Of a stretch of DNA of 64,000 bases, positions 27,707-36,329 are shown piece after piece. The DNA is from Fulvivirga imtechensis AK7 (GTDB lineage: Bacteria; Bacteroidota; Bacteroidia; Cytophagales; Cyclobacteriaceae): assembly GCF_000331535.1 (NCBI RefSeq), contig NZ_AMZN01000024.1:1-64000 (forward strand). Reading direction: 5' to 3'. Made by a program: the position numbers and the translations under genes. The notes below the pieces were generated by a model that ran no database searches, was not told the DNA's origin, and saw only the letters and a program-made list of their open reading frames with translations. Position 1 is the first letter of the stretch; the number at the start of each line of letters is the position of its first letter.

Positions 27707-27816
27707 ATCGCTGATTATTGATTTACAACCCCTAATAAAACACTATCTTCCGCTTTAACCTATCAAATAACCGGCCAAAACAATCAAAATTTGTTTTTGT
27801 TATAAAAAACACTGAA

Positions 27817-28596
27817 TTATTTCCATTTTATTTCTTCTTTGTTAAGGAAAGCTGCTATTCCTTTTTTACAATCTTCACTGGCACGTGCTTCGGCATTCAT
27901 CTCTGCTGCATATTGCAATCCATCTTCAACCGACATGGATTGCACCTTCGCTATCATTTGCTTTGTAAAAGCCATGGACTGACCACTATTATTGGTAATC
28001 AGTTTATTAGCGAAGTCCTCAACATGTTGCTCCAGGTCTTCCTGTGCTACTACCTGATTCACCAAGCCATATTCCCTCGCTGCCTCGGCAGTAACAAGCT
28101 CACCTGTTAACAACAGCTCCTTAGACCTCATCTCCCCTATTTTTCGAAGCAGAAATACCTTGACTATCGCAGGAATAAATCCTATTCTCACTTCAGTATA
28201 GCCAAATTTCGCCTCCGGCACAGTAACGGCAAAATCACACACTGTTGCTAACCCGCACCCTCCGGCTATCGCATGCCCCTGCACCTGGGCTATCACGACT
28301 TTATTCAAAGTATATATCTGGTAAAAAAGCTCTTTCAGGTGATTGGAATCCTCCAGGTTCTCTTCGTAGGTATTGCTTTGCAACTGCTGGAGATATGCAA
28401 GGTCTGCACCCGCACAAAAAGCCTTTCCATTGGCTCTGAGTATGATAACCTTGACATTTTTATCTTCAGAAGCCTTAGAAAAAGCCGCTTTGAGATCAGA
28501 TACCACTTCGTAACTCAGCGCATTTCTTTTGTCAGGACGGTTTAAAGTAATATAGCCCTTCATATCAACCACGCTGTATTCCACGTATTTCATCAT
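27817..28596 (-). CDS. Enoyl-CoA hydratase/isomerase family protein (LiuC-like)
   Basis: A 259-residue crotonase-fold enzyme. The CoA-binding FCAGADLAYL segment and the oxyanion-hole region AIAGGCGLATVCD are present. The first catalytic Glu of enoyl-CoA hydratases is Gly115 here, while the second is kept as Glu135 in YTEVRIGFIPA. That combination resembles LiuC-type methylglutaconyl-CoA hydratases of leucine breakdown, recalled from family knowledge. It follows comEC by 16 bp on the same strand. Two adjacent ATG codons (28596 and 28593) can start it. Confidence 0.88.
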   Translation of the reverse strand: MMKYVEYSVVDMKGYITLNRPDKRNALSYEVVSDLKAAFSKASEDKNVKVIILRANGKAFCAGADLAYLQQLQSNTYEENLEDSNHLKELFYQIYTLNKVVIAQVQGHAIAGGCGLATVCDFAVTVPEAKFGYTEVRIGFIPAIVKVFLLRKIGEMRSKELLLTGELVTAEAAREYGLVNQVVAQEDLEQHVEDFANKLITNNSGQSMAFTKQMIAKVQSMSVEDGLQYAAEMNAEARASEDCKKGIAAFLNKEEIKWK

Positions 28597-28612
28597 TAAT
28601 CTATTTATATTT

Positions 28613-30700
28613 TTAGTATGTTATTTCCAAAGCTCCTTCATGATATATGGAGTAATATTTCAACCCATCAGCCTCGATCTCTTTTTTAAATTTATTGGCC
28701 TGATAGTATGATAGCGTTCCGTCAAGAATGAGCAGGTCAAAAATAAAATTATTCTTTATCCATTCTAAATCTTTATTGAATTCCCGGCATATCAATATAT
28801 AATCTACGGTAACTGGTGCTGTAAATAACTGATCTTGGACCTCATTATTGAGGATGATCAGTTTTGTTCCCCGCCAGGAAGCCATGGTTACTCCGTTAAA
28901 TGTATTTATAAATGACACTTCGCCAGGCCGTACGGGAGTGCTTTCCCTGATGTTTGAAGACAGGCGATTAGGCATAATATGAAACCTGATCTTCCCGGAG
29001 TCTTCCAATAACACACTGTCTCCATAAAAAAAGGCATGTCCATCAGCCATAAAATCTATAGCCGTATGGTGGCTAATCCGGTATATGCTGATCTTATCTT
29101 GCTGTGCGAGGTGTTGGCTGGCTATTCGAAATGAGCTGAAGCATAATACCAACAGGAAGGCTATATAAACAAACCTCATATGTTTTACTCGAAAGAATAT
29201 GAACAGCATGATAATGATCAACAGGATCAGCCAGGTTTCAAGTACAGAAGTGTGGACTCCTGTGACCTGGGAGAAAGGGATCCTTTCGATCCAAAACACC
29301 ACCTCATTGACCAGGTATATGCACCACTCCAGGAGCTTTCCTAACCAACCGGCTAATACTCCTATCCAACTGAATATGATCACCAGCAACCCCAAACAGA
29401 GGATGACGAATGCACCAGGAATAACCACGAGATTAGAAAGGAAGAAAAAGGTGGGAAACTGATGGAAATAGAGTAGACCTAATGGAAAAGTAGCCAGTTG
29501 TGCGGCAAATGCCACGGCTGTAATAGCCCATATTTTGTCTACCAACCAATTGTTTGGTACGTACAGGCCGTAAAGCCTTGGCTGGATATAAACAATCCCT
29601 AATACTGCCAGAAAAGACAATTGAAAGCCCACTGACATAATTAAATATGGGTCAAATAATAAAAGGGCAAACGCTGAAGCGGCAAGTGTATTATAGATAT
29701 TAGTATCTCTGTTGGCAGCATCAGCAACGGCTATAAAGCTGAACATCGTAACAGCCCGAAGTACTGAAGGCGAAAAACCTGTGATCAGCGCATAGGACCA
29801 AAGCACCAAAATACTTATCAGCGCAAAGGCCCACCGGCCACTTTTAGAACGTTTGATCCTACCCATCAGTAGCGCTATCATACCGTAAACGATCCCTACA
29901 TGTAAACCTGATACTGCTAAAACATGCATAGCTCCCGATGCCGCATAAGCATGCTGAATTTCATTATCCAACCCATCTTTCACTCCCAGCACAAGAGCAA
30001 GGGCTATATTCAGTTCTCTGGGAGAGCTAATTCGGGCACTCAATTGGTGAGTTGCCCATTTTCTTGCTACAAAAGCATAGCTCAGCAGTTTATTAGGTGG
30101 ATCATGTTTTATGAGTTGATAAGCGGCTGAATCCAGGAACTGCTGGTGATAGATGTTTTTAAAACTTAAAAACCGTTTGTAGTCAAACTCCTCAGGATTT
30201 TGCGGAGGAGTAAGCAATTGAGGAGCACCTTTGACAAGTATTTTATCTCCGTATTTTAAATCAGATCCTTTATTCAAATAAAGATAAATTTTTCCCAGCC
30301 CCTCGCTCCACTGATCGTTAGCTCTGTAGCTCAATATCTCCGCCTGGTATCGTGCTGTTTTTGTTCGCTGTTCCCCTGGCCTGGTGACCACTGCTACATA
30401 ATGACTGATGCCCTTCTGGTGAAGGATGTGGTTGAGATCATTGGCCTCGGTAGACAACGTCAAGTGAAAATACCCCAAGGCAAAGAGGGTGACAAACCCC
30501 AGGCCTGACAAAAGCAAGTTGAGAGAAAAAAACCGCTTTCTAAACCACCAATTACATCCGATATAGCTCAGCAAAAGTAAAATGATGCCGTAGACTACGA
30601 TGCGCTGACTCATATACTCACCCAGATAGATAGCGGATAGTATACCTGCAATAAAACACCCTGTGATCCTAAGAAACGCGTACGGAATCCACTGAAGCAT
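28613..30700 (-). CDS. comEC: ComEC/Rec2-family DNA-uptake channel protein
   Basis: A 695-residue polytopic membrane protein of the ComEC/Rec2 family, the inner-membrane channel for transforming DNA. The N-terminal soluble DUF4131-like region follows two membrane helices. The competence domain has HVLAVSGLHVGIVYGM and LYFHQFPTFFFLSN. The last 150 residues occupy the place of the metallo-beta-lactamase domain of classic ComEC but show no HxHxDH motif, as in many shorter Bacteroidota members. The crotonase gene follows 16 bp downstream. Whether this organism is transformable is unknown. Confidence 0.92.
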   Translation of the reverse strand: MLQWIPYAFLRITGCFIAGILSAIYLGEYMSQRIVVYGIILLLLSYIGCNWWFRKRFFSLNLLLSGLGFVTLFALGYFHLTLSTEANDLNHILHQKGISHYVAVVTRPGEQRTKTARYQAEILSYRANDQWSEGLGKIYLYLNKGSDLKYGDKILVKGAPQLLTPPQNPEEFDYKRFLSFKNIYHQQFLDSAAYQLIKHDPPNKLLSYAFVARKWATHQLSARISSPRELNIALALVLGVKDGLDNEIQHAYAASGAMHVLAVSGLHVGIVYGMIALLMGRIKRSKSGRWAFALISILVLWSYALITGFSPSVLRAVTMFSFIAVADAANRDTNIYNTLAASAFALLLFDPYLIMSVGFQLSFLAVLGIVYIQPRLYGLYVPNNWLVDKIWAITAVAFAAQLATFPLGLLYFHQFPTFFFLSNLVVIPGAFVILCLGLLVIIFSWIGVLAGWLGKLLEWCIYLVNEVVFWIERIPFSQVTGVHTSVLETWLILLIIIMLFIFFRVKHMRFVYIAFLLVLCFSSFRIASQHLAQQDKISIYRISHHTAIDFMADGHAFFYGDSVLLEDSGKIRFHIMPNRLSSNIRESTPVRPGEVSFINTFNGVTMASWRGTKLIILNNEVQDQLFTAPVTVDYILICREFNKDLEWIKNNFIFDLLILDGTLSYYQANKFKKEIEADGLKYYSIYHEGALEITY

Positions 30701-30739
30701 GCCACAAGATAGTAAATCCTGCTTAGTGGTATAGTGTAT

Positions 30740-30772
30740 AAAAAGAAAAAGCGCCGGATTCTACCCCGCGCT
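30740..30772 (-). terminator. Rho-independent terminator after the thioredoxin-like gene
   Basis: On the minus strand AGCGCGGGG pairs with CCGGCGCT over a short loop and is followed by TTTTTCTTTTT. It is about 70 bp from the stop of the 30840-31415 gene; the MITE-like copy C lies between the stop and this terminator. Confidence 0.7.
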
Positions 30773-30773
30773 A

Positions 30774-30823
30774 TTAGTTAGTGTCTCTAAAGTCACTTAG
30801 AGTTTTCTTACAAGCAGTAGTTA
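30774..30823 (+). mobile_element. MITE-like element, copy C, internally deleted
   Basis: A 36-bp remnant (30781-30816) that starts GTGTCTCTAA and ends GAGTTTTCTTACAAGCA, the same ends as copies A and B, with the middle missing. It is flanked by TTAGTTA (30774-30780) and GTAGTTA (30817-30823), matching in six of seven bases. It sits 16 bp after the stop of the thioredoxin-like gene. Confidence 0.65.
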
Positions 30824-30839
30824 TCAGAATTTGGAAAAC

Positions 30840-31415
30840 CTATTGGCTGATCTTAGATTCAAAATTCTGTTCCCACTCCTGCCAGGCTGTAGTCTTAAAG
30901 TGATCACCTCCAATATACTTAACTATTTTCTCAAATTGATCGGGCTTCTGATATCCAGCCAGCGGCTGGATCATATTGAAATCTTCATCCAGAAATACAA
31001 CTGAAGGATAGCTTAGCTTGTTGTTAAGAAGCGCTGCCGCCAACTCATGATACCCTCTTTTCCCTGATGGCACAAATTTAAAGGTACGATCACGAAAGGT
31101 GATCTCTTCCTCTTGCTCGGCATCAAATTTTACAGGGTAGAAATTTTCGTTCAGATATTTGGCGATCTCTGGTTCGCTAAACGTGTTTTTGTCCATTACC
31201 TTGCACCAGCCACACCAGTCGGTATATACATCAATAAATATTTTTTTCTTCTCCACTTTGGATTTCTCGACAGCCTCTTCAAAAGTCATCCAGTTTACGG
31301 TTCCCGCTGCTCCCTTTCTTACCTGCGGACCGGAATTTTTAAGCATAAATGCTGAACTGCCAAGGAAAACTACAACCAGCGACAGGAACAAGATCAATAA
31401 TACATTCTTTTTCAT
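30840..31415 (-). CDS. Membrane-anchored thioredoxin-fold protein
   Basis: A 191-residue protein with one N-terminal membrane segment (residues 4-24) and a periplasmic thioredoxin domain. The redox motif is TDWCGWCKVMD near residues 66-76. The downstream YPSVVFLDEDFNMIQPLAGYQ contains the cis-proline. This form (thioredoxin_7-like) often reduces or isomerises exported proteins. Transcription probably ends at 30740-30772. Confidence 0.88.
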   Translation of the reverse strand: MKKNVLLILFLSLVVVFLGSSAFMLKNSGPQVRKGAAGTVNWMTFEEAVEKSKVEKKKIFIDVYTDWCGWCKVMDKNTFSEPEIAKYLNENFYPVKFDAEQEEEITFRDRTFKFVPSGKRGYHELAAALLNNKLSYPSVVFLDEDFNMIQPLAGYQKPDQFEKIVKYIGGDHFKTTAWQEWEQNFESKISQ

Positions 31416-31480
31416 AGCTTTGGGTCTATACGGCTAAAACACCCCTTAAGTTAAAATAATTTCATTATTAATACCAGCAA

Positions 31481-32383
31481 TCAATCATTTGTCACCGATT
31501 TGATGTAGGAAAACACATCGTCATAATCATCCGGATGAAACCATTTTATCTCTTCATCCTTACCGAACCATGTCAACTGACGTTTGGCATATCTTCGTGT
31601 ATTTCTCTTCAATAACCGTACCGCTTCCTCCCGATCGTATTTTCCCTCCATGTAGTCAAAGATCTCTTTATACCCTACTGTTTGCAGCGCATAATGGTTT
31701 CGATATTGATACAATTTCCGGGCTTCGTCAAACAACCCTTGTTCGATCATAACATCCATTCTGGCATTAATCCTTTCGTAAAGCTCTTTTCTGGGCCGAT
31801 TTAAACCAATCTTTATAGTCTTGAAATCTCTTCTTCGAGGTTTCTGAGATCTCAATTCAGAATATTTCTTACCTGTACCTATACATACCTCAAGAGCGCG
31901 GGTAACGCGCTGAGGATTCTTAAGATCCACCTCATCGTAATACTCGGGATCCAGCATTTTCAGCTCTTCAGTAAGCGCCTCCAGTCCGACTTCGGCTAGT
32001 CTTTGGTTCAACTGCATGCGTATTTCTTCGTCAACTTCCGGTATATCAGCCATGCCCTCTGTAATCGCTTTCAGGTAAAGCCCTGATCCCCCGGTAATTA
32101 TCAGCTTATCTCTCGATATAAAAAGTCTTTCAATCTTTTCTAAAGCTTCCCTCTCATAATCTCCCGCATTGAATGGTTCGTGTATGGAATGTGAATCAAT
32201 AAAATGATGCGTTACCAATGCCAGTTCCTCCTGAGTGGGCTTGGCAGTACCAATATGCATCTCACGAAATACCTGCCGTGAGTCAGCAGATATAATTTCG
32301 GTATCCAATTGCTGCGCCAGGTGTAGACATAGGGCTGTTTTACCGACAGCAGTAGGACCAACAACAGCAATCAGATATTTCAT
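31481..32383 (-). CDS. miaA: tRNA dimethylallyltransferase
   Basis: A 300-residue enzyme that prenylates A37 of tRNAs reading UNN codons, using dimethylallyl pyrophosphate. The P-loop GPTAVGKTALCLHLA, the DSRQVFREMHIGTAKPT segment and the RDKLIITGGSGLYLKAI segment are diagnostic. The C-terminal half includes the tRNA-binding TVGYKEIFDYMEGKYD and the KRQLTWF ending. Length is standard. Confidence 0.96.
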   Translation of the reverse strand: MKYLIAVVGPTAVGKTALCLHLAQQLDTEIISADSRQVFREMHIGTAKPTQEELALVTHHFIDSHSIHEPFNAGDYEREALEKIERLFISRDKLIITGGSGLYLKAITEGMADIPEVDEEIRMQLNQRLAEVGLEALTEELKMLDPEYYDEVDLKNPQRVTRALEVCIGTGKKYSELRSQKPRRRDFKTIKIGLNRPRKELYERINARMDVMIEQGLFDEARKLYQYRNHYALQTVGYKEIFDYMEGKYDREEAVRLLKRNTRRYAKRQLTWFGKDEEIKWFHPDDYDDVFSYIKSVTND

Positions 32384-32390
32384 GTATAAT

Positions 32391-32422
32391 TTAGTATTGA
32401 GATGTTAGTATTGAGTATTGAG
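32391..32422. repeat. Short direct repeats TTAGTATTGAG
   Basis: TTAGTATTGAG occurs at 32391-32401 and 32405-32415, followed by a third TATTGAG at 32416-32422. The run lies just upstream of miaA. It looks like a slippage-type microrepeat; no function is evident. Confidence 0.5.
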
Positions 32423-32556
32423 ACTGAATATCGCTGTTTCATGGCCTTCCAGACCATGACAACCAAGACTCAGACAAAATAGTGTTTAAATCGCGACTTG
32501 ACCAAAAGTCAGGTCAGTGAATTTTGATTGGCGATAATTTGTTATCTTCACAATAC

Positions 32557-34920
32557 ATGAAGGACCGTTTAATAAATTCCAACGACTTAGAGGGAACGAT
32601 AAGTGAGCTAAAGGAAAAGCTACGCGATGAGAAGGGGAAAAACTCTTTTATCAATGCCATTCTGGAAGGCGGAACACTTATCATTTGGGCTGTTGACACT
32701 CATCTGGAGTTAATCTCTTTCAATCAAAACTATTTTAACTTCTTTCTTCACAAAAATCCAAAATCAAGAGTAGGCTACGAAAAGAATGGTGAAATAAAGA
32801 CTGCCAGTTCGGCCAAATTCTGGCAGCAGAAATATAAAATAGCGCTTACTGGCCGTACGCACAATTTTGAGATCCGTATGGAAGTTGGTGATAACGAGGT
32901 ATGGAAGGAAGTATTTCTCAATCCTATCTATGATACTGACGGGGAAATAACTGGTGTGTCAGGGCTTGCATATGATATTACAGAAAAGATGTATTCCAGG
33001 CTTGCCCTTATAAAGAGTGAGGAAAAGTTCAGGAACATATTCGAGTCATTTCAGGACCTGTACTTCAGGTGTGATTTTAATGGTAAACTCACCATGCTCA
33101 GCCCATCAGTAAGAGACATTATGGGCTATTCTGAAAAGGAGCTTTTAGGAAAGAATATCACTAATTTCTACCTCTACAACATCCAAACTAAATTTCTTCT
33201 GCGCCAATTGGCGAAGCTGAAGCGAGTCAGAAACTTTGAAGCAGGGATTGTACATAAGTCTGGCGAGATAATTCCATGTATATGTAACGTAAGAATAATA
33301 CAGGATGATAAAGGTAAGTTGATGCATGTAGAAGGTGTAGCACGCGACATAACCGAATTAAAGAGAACAAACGAAGAACTTCAGCGCTCTAAAGACCTGG
33401 CGGAAAAGTCCTTAAAAATAAAGGAGCGATTTTTGGCTAACATGAGCCATGAGATCAGAACCCCATTAAATGGTATAATGGGTATGCTTCATCTGCTGGA
33501 TGAGACCAAACTTGATGACCATCAAAAAAAACATGTCCGTGCCTTAAAGAGCTCTTCGGATATACTGCTTAATATACTCAATGACCTCCTGGACCTGTCT
33601 AAAATAGAAGCAGGAAAAATGGAGTTGAAAAACAGTGAAGTCAGCACCGGGGAAGTGTTTGAAAAGCTTGCGCTACTCTACAAACAGCAGGCCCAAGACA
33701 ACGATATCCGGCTTATCTTCAAAACGAAGAAGGGAGTACCTCAATACATTCTTATTGATGAAACAAAGCTCATACAGGTCTACTCAAACCTGATCTCAAA
33801 TGCAATAAAGTTCACTCCATCAGGTGGGACTGTTACTGCTGGTATAATGCTAGATGAGCGTTTTGATGAAAAGGTTGTATTGAAAGGTTATGTAAAAGAC
33901 ACGGGCATCGGCATTTCAAACACAGATAAGGACAAGCTGTTCACCAGTTTCACCCAGCTTGACAGCTCCAACAGCAAAAGTTACAAGGGGACCGGTTTGG
34001 GACTGTATATTTCTAAAAAAATAGTAAAACTCTTTAATGGAAGGATAGGGGTAAAATCAGAGGAAAACAAGGGTAGTAAATTCTGGTTTACTTTTGAAAC
34101 CAAGCCTGTTGCTAAAGCCGAGAAAAAAGCTGAATCAGCTAAAGAGGGCGTCACTTTAAGTCACTCCCCCCACGTGCTAATTGTAGACGACAACAAAGTG
34201 AACCTGGATCTGGCTTCGGAGATGCTAAAAAATGCCGGCTGCCGCGTGGCCATTGCTTCCAGTGGTCAGCAGGCTATTGACCTTTCCGTGAGCACCTGTT
34301 ACGATCTGATATTAATGGATATACAAATGCCGGACATGGACGGCATTGAAACTGCCACACACATCCGAAAAAGATGCAAGGAGGCTACTCCCCCTATTAT
34401 TGCCATGACTGCATACTCCATGCATGGCGATGATCAGAAATTTCTGCAAGCCGGCATGGATGATTATATTGCAAAACCGATAAAACCTACTGTTCTTATT
34501 GAAAAAGTTGAACAATGGACCGGGCATGATTGGCATGAACAAAAGCACCACGAAAAAGAAATCAGCACAGCGCATCATACAATTAATGAAGATACGTTAA
34601 ATTTACTGATTAAGTATGCGGGGGAAGAAGCCGTAGCTGAGGCATTGGGAGAATTTAATGAGGAATGTGAAATGCAAATAAAAAATTGCACCGAGCTTTT
34701 CCCGGAGAAAAAATTTAAAGAAATTTTAGATATATTGCATACTTTAAAAGGTAATGCCAGTACATTGGGAATCGAAAAGTTGGCTTTTAAAGCCGAAACA
34801 ATGGAAAGCGATATAAAAGAACAAAAATATTGTAACTTTGAAAGGGATCTTGATATTTTGGTATCGCTTTACAGGTCCTATATTAAAGAAGCAAAAAGGT
34901 TTGATAAACTTAAACTTTAA
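32557..34920 (+). CDS. Hybrid PAS sensor histidine kinase with receiver and HPt domains
   Basis: A 787-residue cytoplasmic phosphorelay kinase; no membrane segment is seen. Order of domains: a PAS-like domain (about residues 30-140), a second PAS domain (about 155-265), HisKA with His298 in ANMSHEIRTPLNG, the ATP-binding domain with SNAIKFTPSGG and KGTGLGLYISKK, a receiver with Asp588 in ILMDIQMPDMDG, and a C-terminal HPt domain with His728 in LHTLKGNASTLG. All phosphate-transfer residues are intact. The ATG at 32557 is preferred over a TTG at 32524. The lone receiver encoded 2 bp downstream is the likely terminal acceptor. Confidence 0.93.
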   Translation: MKDRLINSNDLEGTISELKEKLRDEKGKNSFINAILEGGTLIIWAVDTHLELISFNQNYFNFFLHKNPKSRVGYEKNGEIKTASSAKFWQQKYKIALTGRTHNFEIRMEVGDNEVWKEVFLNPIYDTDGEITGVSGLAYDITEKMYSRLALIKSEEKFRNIFESFQDLYFRCDFNGKLTMLSPSVRDIMGYSEKELLGKNITNFYLYNIQTKFLLRQLAKLKRVRNFEAGIVHKSGEIIPCICNVRIIQDDKGKLMHVEGVARDITELKRTNEELQRSKDLAEKSLKIKERFLANMSHEIRTPLNGIMGMLHLLDETKLDDHQKKHVRALKSSSDILLNILNDLLDLSKIEAGKMELKNSEVSTGEVFEKLALLYKQQAQDNDIRLIFKTKKGVPQYILIDETKLIQVYSNLISNAIKFTPSGGTVTAGIMLDERFDEKVVLKGYVKDTGIGISNTDKDKLFTSFTQLDSSNSKSYKGTGLGLYISKKIVKLFNGRIGVKSEENKGSKFWFTFETKPVAKAEKKAESAKEGVTLSHSPHVLIVDDNKVNLDLASEMLKNAGCRVAIASSGQQAIDLSVSTCYDLILMDIQMPDMDGIETATHIRKRCKEATPPIIAMTAYSMHGDDQKFLQAGMDDYIAKPIKPTVLIEKVEQWTGHDWHEQKHHEKEISTAHHTINEDTLNLLIKYAGEEAVAEALGEFNEECEMQIKNCTELFPEKKFKEILDILHTLKGNASTLGIEKLAFKAETMESDIKEQKYCNFERDLDILVSLYRSYIKEAKRFDKLKL

Positions 34921-34922
34921 GA

Positions 34923-35294
34923 ATGGTGAAAAAGATCTTACTTGCAGATGACAGTCCGGTGATCCAAACTTTGTCAAAGAAAATATTTCAAGGACAAGGC
35001 TATGAAATAAAAGGGATTAAAACGGGCACGAAGGTATTGGAAGAAATAGAAAAGAATGATTACGATGTGGTAATCCTTGATATCATTCTTCCTGGTGCGG
35101 ATGGTATGGAACTGGCAAGAGAAATCAGAGGTTTTAAAGACAAAAAGAAAGCTGATATACCTATTATTGCCATTTCAGGTAATTACAAAAACTATTCTAA
35201 ATCGGATTTTGATGAGGTAGGAATTAACGAATACCTTATCAAACCATTGGACTATGATGCACTGGTAAATGCAGTGAAAAAGCATACGCAGTAA
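34923..35294 (+). CDS. Single-domain response regulator
   Basis: A 123-residue receiver with no output domain (CheY/Spo0F type). The acidic LADD pair, the acceptor Asp in VVILDIILPGADG and the Lys in YLIKPLD are intact. It follows the hybrid kinase by 2 bp and is directly abutted by the 91-residue gene, which suggests one unit in which phosphate flows from the kinase HPt domain to this protein. Its downstream target is not encoded obviously nearby. Confidence 0.92.
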   Translation: MVKKILLADDSPVIQTLSKKIFQGQGYEIKGIKTGTKVLEEIEKNDYDVVILDIILPGADGMELAREIRGFKDKKKADIPIIAISGNYKNYSKSDFDEVGINEYLIKPLDYDALVNAVKKHTQ

Positions 35295-35570
35295 ATGGCC
35301 GTAAAATATTCAAAGCACTTTTTAAATAAGCTTGAAGACCTAATAGCCGAAACAGATTACATCCTCAGGTACGAACGGGGAAATTTTAAATCTGGCTGGT
35401 GCATACTGAATGACAATAAAATCATTATAGTGAATAAATATTTCGCTACGGATGGAAAGATCAACTGTCTGCTGGATATTATCAAGACTGTTGATATCAA
35501 CAAAAGCCAACTAAGCGAAAAAAATAAGAAACTTTATTTAGAACTGGCACAAACCGAGCTCGAGCTTTGA
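35295..35570 (+). CDS. Conserved small protein, unknown
   Basis: A 91-residue soluble protein without recognised motifs. It starts at the base after the receiver stop codon and its own stop overlaps the TTG start of the next gene. The sequence has a basic N-terminal helix, a short beta hairpin around GWCILNDNKIIIVNKYF and a C-terminal helix rich in Glu and Leu. The tight coupling on both sides suggests it is expressed with the phosphorelay proteins and the MBL-fold hydrolase. No function is assigned. Confidence 0.75.
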   Translation: MAVKYSKHFLNKLEDLIAETDYILRYERGNFKSGWCILNDNKIIIVNKYFATDGKINCLLDIIKTVDINKSQLSEKNKKLYLELAQTELEL

Positions 35571-36328
35571 AAATAACCTTCCTCGGAACCGGAACTTCAC
35601 AGGGAGTGCCTGTTATTGCATGTCACTGCGATGTGTGTCGGTCTCTCGACTTCAGAGATAAAAGACTTCGCACTTCCGTTCACCTGGAAGTAGACACCAA
35701 AGGCTTTGTCATTGATACAGGGCCTGACTTCCGACAACAAGTACTGCGCGAACGGATACAAAGGCTCAATGCCATTATTTTTACTCATGAGCACAAAGAT
35801 CACACAGCCGGGCTTGATGATATCCGTGCGTTTAACTTCAGGCAGAAGCGAGATATGCCAATCTACGGACGACAGAAAGTCATAGACCAGTTGAAACAGG
35901 AGTTTAGCTATGCTTTCTCAGAGAAAAAATATCCCGGTGTGCCCCAGATAGAAACACATATAATTGATGGACAGCCTTTTTCTGTAGATGGTGTGACTTT
36001 TACACCTATTGAAGTCTTACACCTCAAACTTCCTGTATACGGCTTCAGGATCAACAATTTCACATATATCACTGATGCTAATTACATCAGCGAGTCGGAG
36101 AAAGAAAAAATAAAAGGAAGCAAGGTATTGGTATTAAATGCCCTTCAACAAGAACCTCACGTATCCCATTTTAACCTGGAGGAAGCCATTGCACTTGCAC
36201 AGGAAGTTAATGCCGAAGAAACTTATTTTACGCACTTAAGCCACAGGATGGGTAAGCATAAAGATATCGCAGAAAAATTACCCGAAGGAATTAACCTTGC
36301 TTATGACGGACTGGTTTTAGAGATATAA
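35567..36328 (+). CDS. MBL-fold metal-dependent hydrolase (PhnP-like)
   Basis: A 253-residue metallo-beta-lactamase-fold enzyme of the PhnP/phosphodiesterase-like group. It starts KITFLGTGTSQGVPVIAC and carries the metal motif FTHEHKDHTAGLDD, then FTYITDANYIS and a late THLSHRMGKH. A CHCDVCRS pair of cysteines near residues 20-26 is typical of the group. The start must be the TTG at 35567, which overlaps the previous stop (TTGA), because no ATG is available near the conserved N-terminus. Confidence 0.9.
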   Translation: MKITFLGTGTSQGVPVIACHCDVCRSLDFRDKRLRTSVHLEVDTKGFVIDTGPDFRQQVLRERIQRLNAIIFTHEHKDHTAGLDDIRAFNFRQKRDMPIYGRQKVIDQLKQEFSYAFSEKKYPGVPQIETHIIDGQPFSVDGVTFTPIEVLHLKLPVYGFRINNFTYITDANYISESEKEKIKGSKVLVLNALQQEPHVSHFNLEEAIALAQEVNAEETYFTHLSHRMGKHKDIAEKLPEGINLAYDGLVLEI

Positions 36329-36329
36329 T

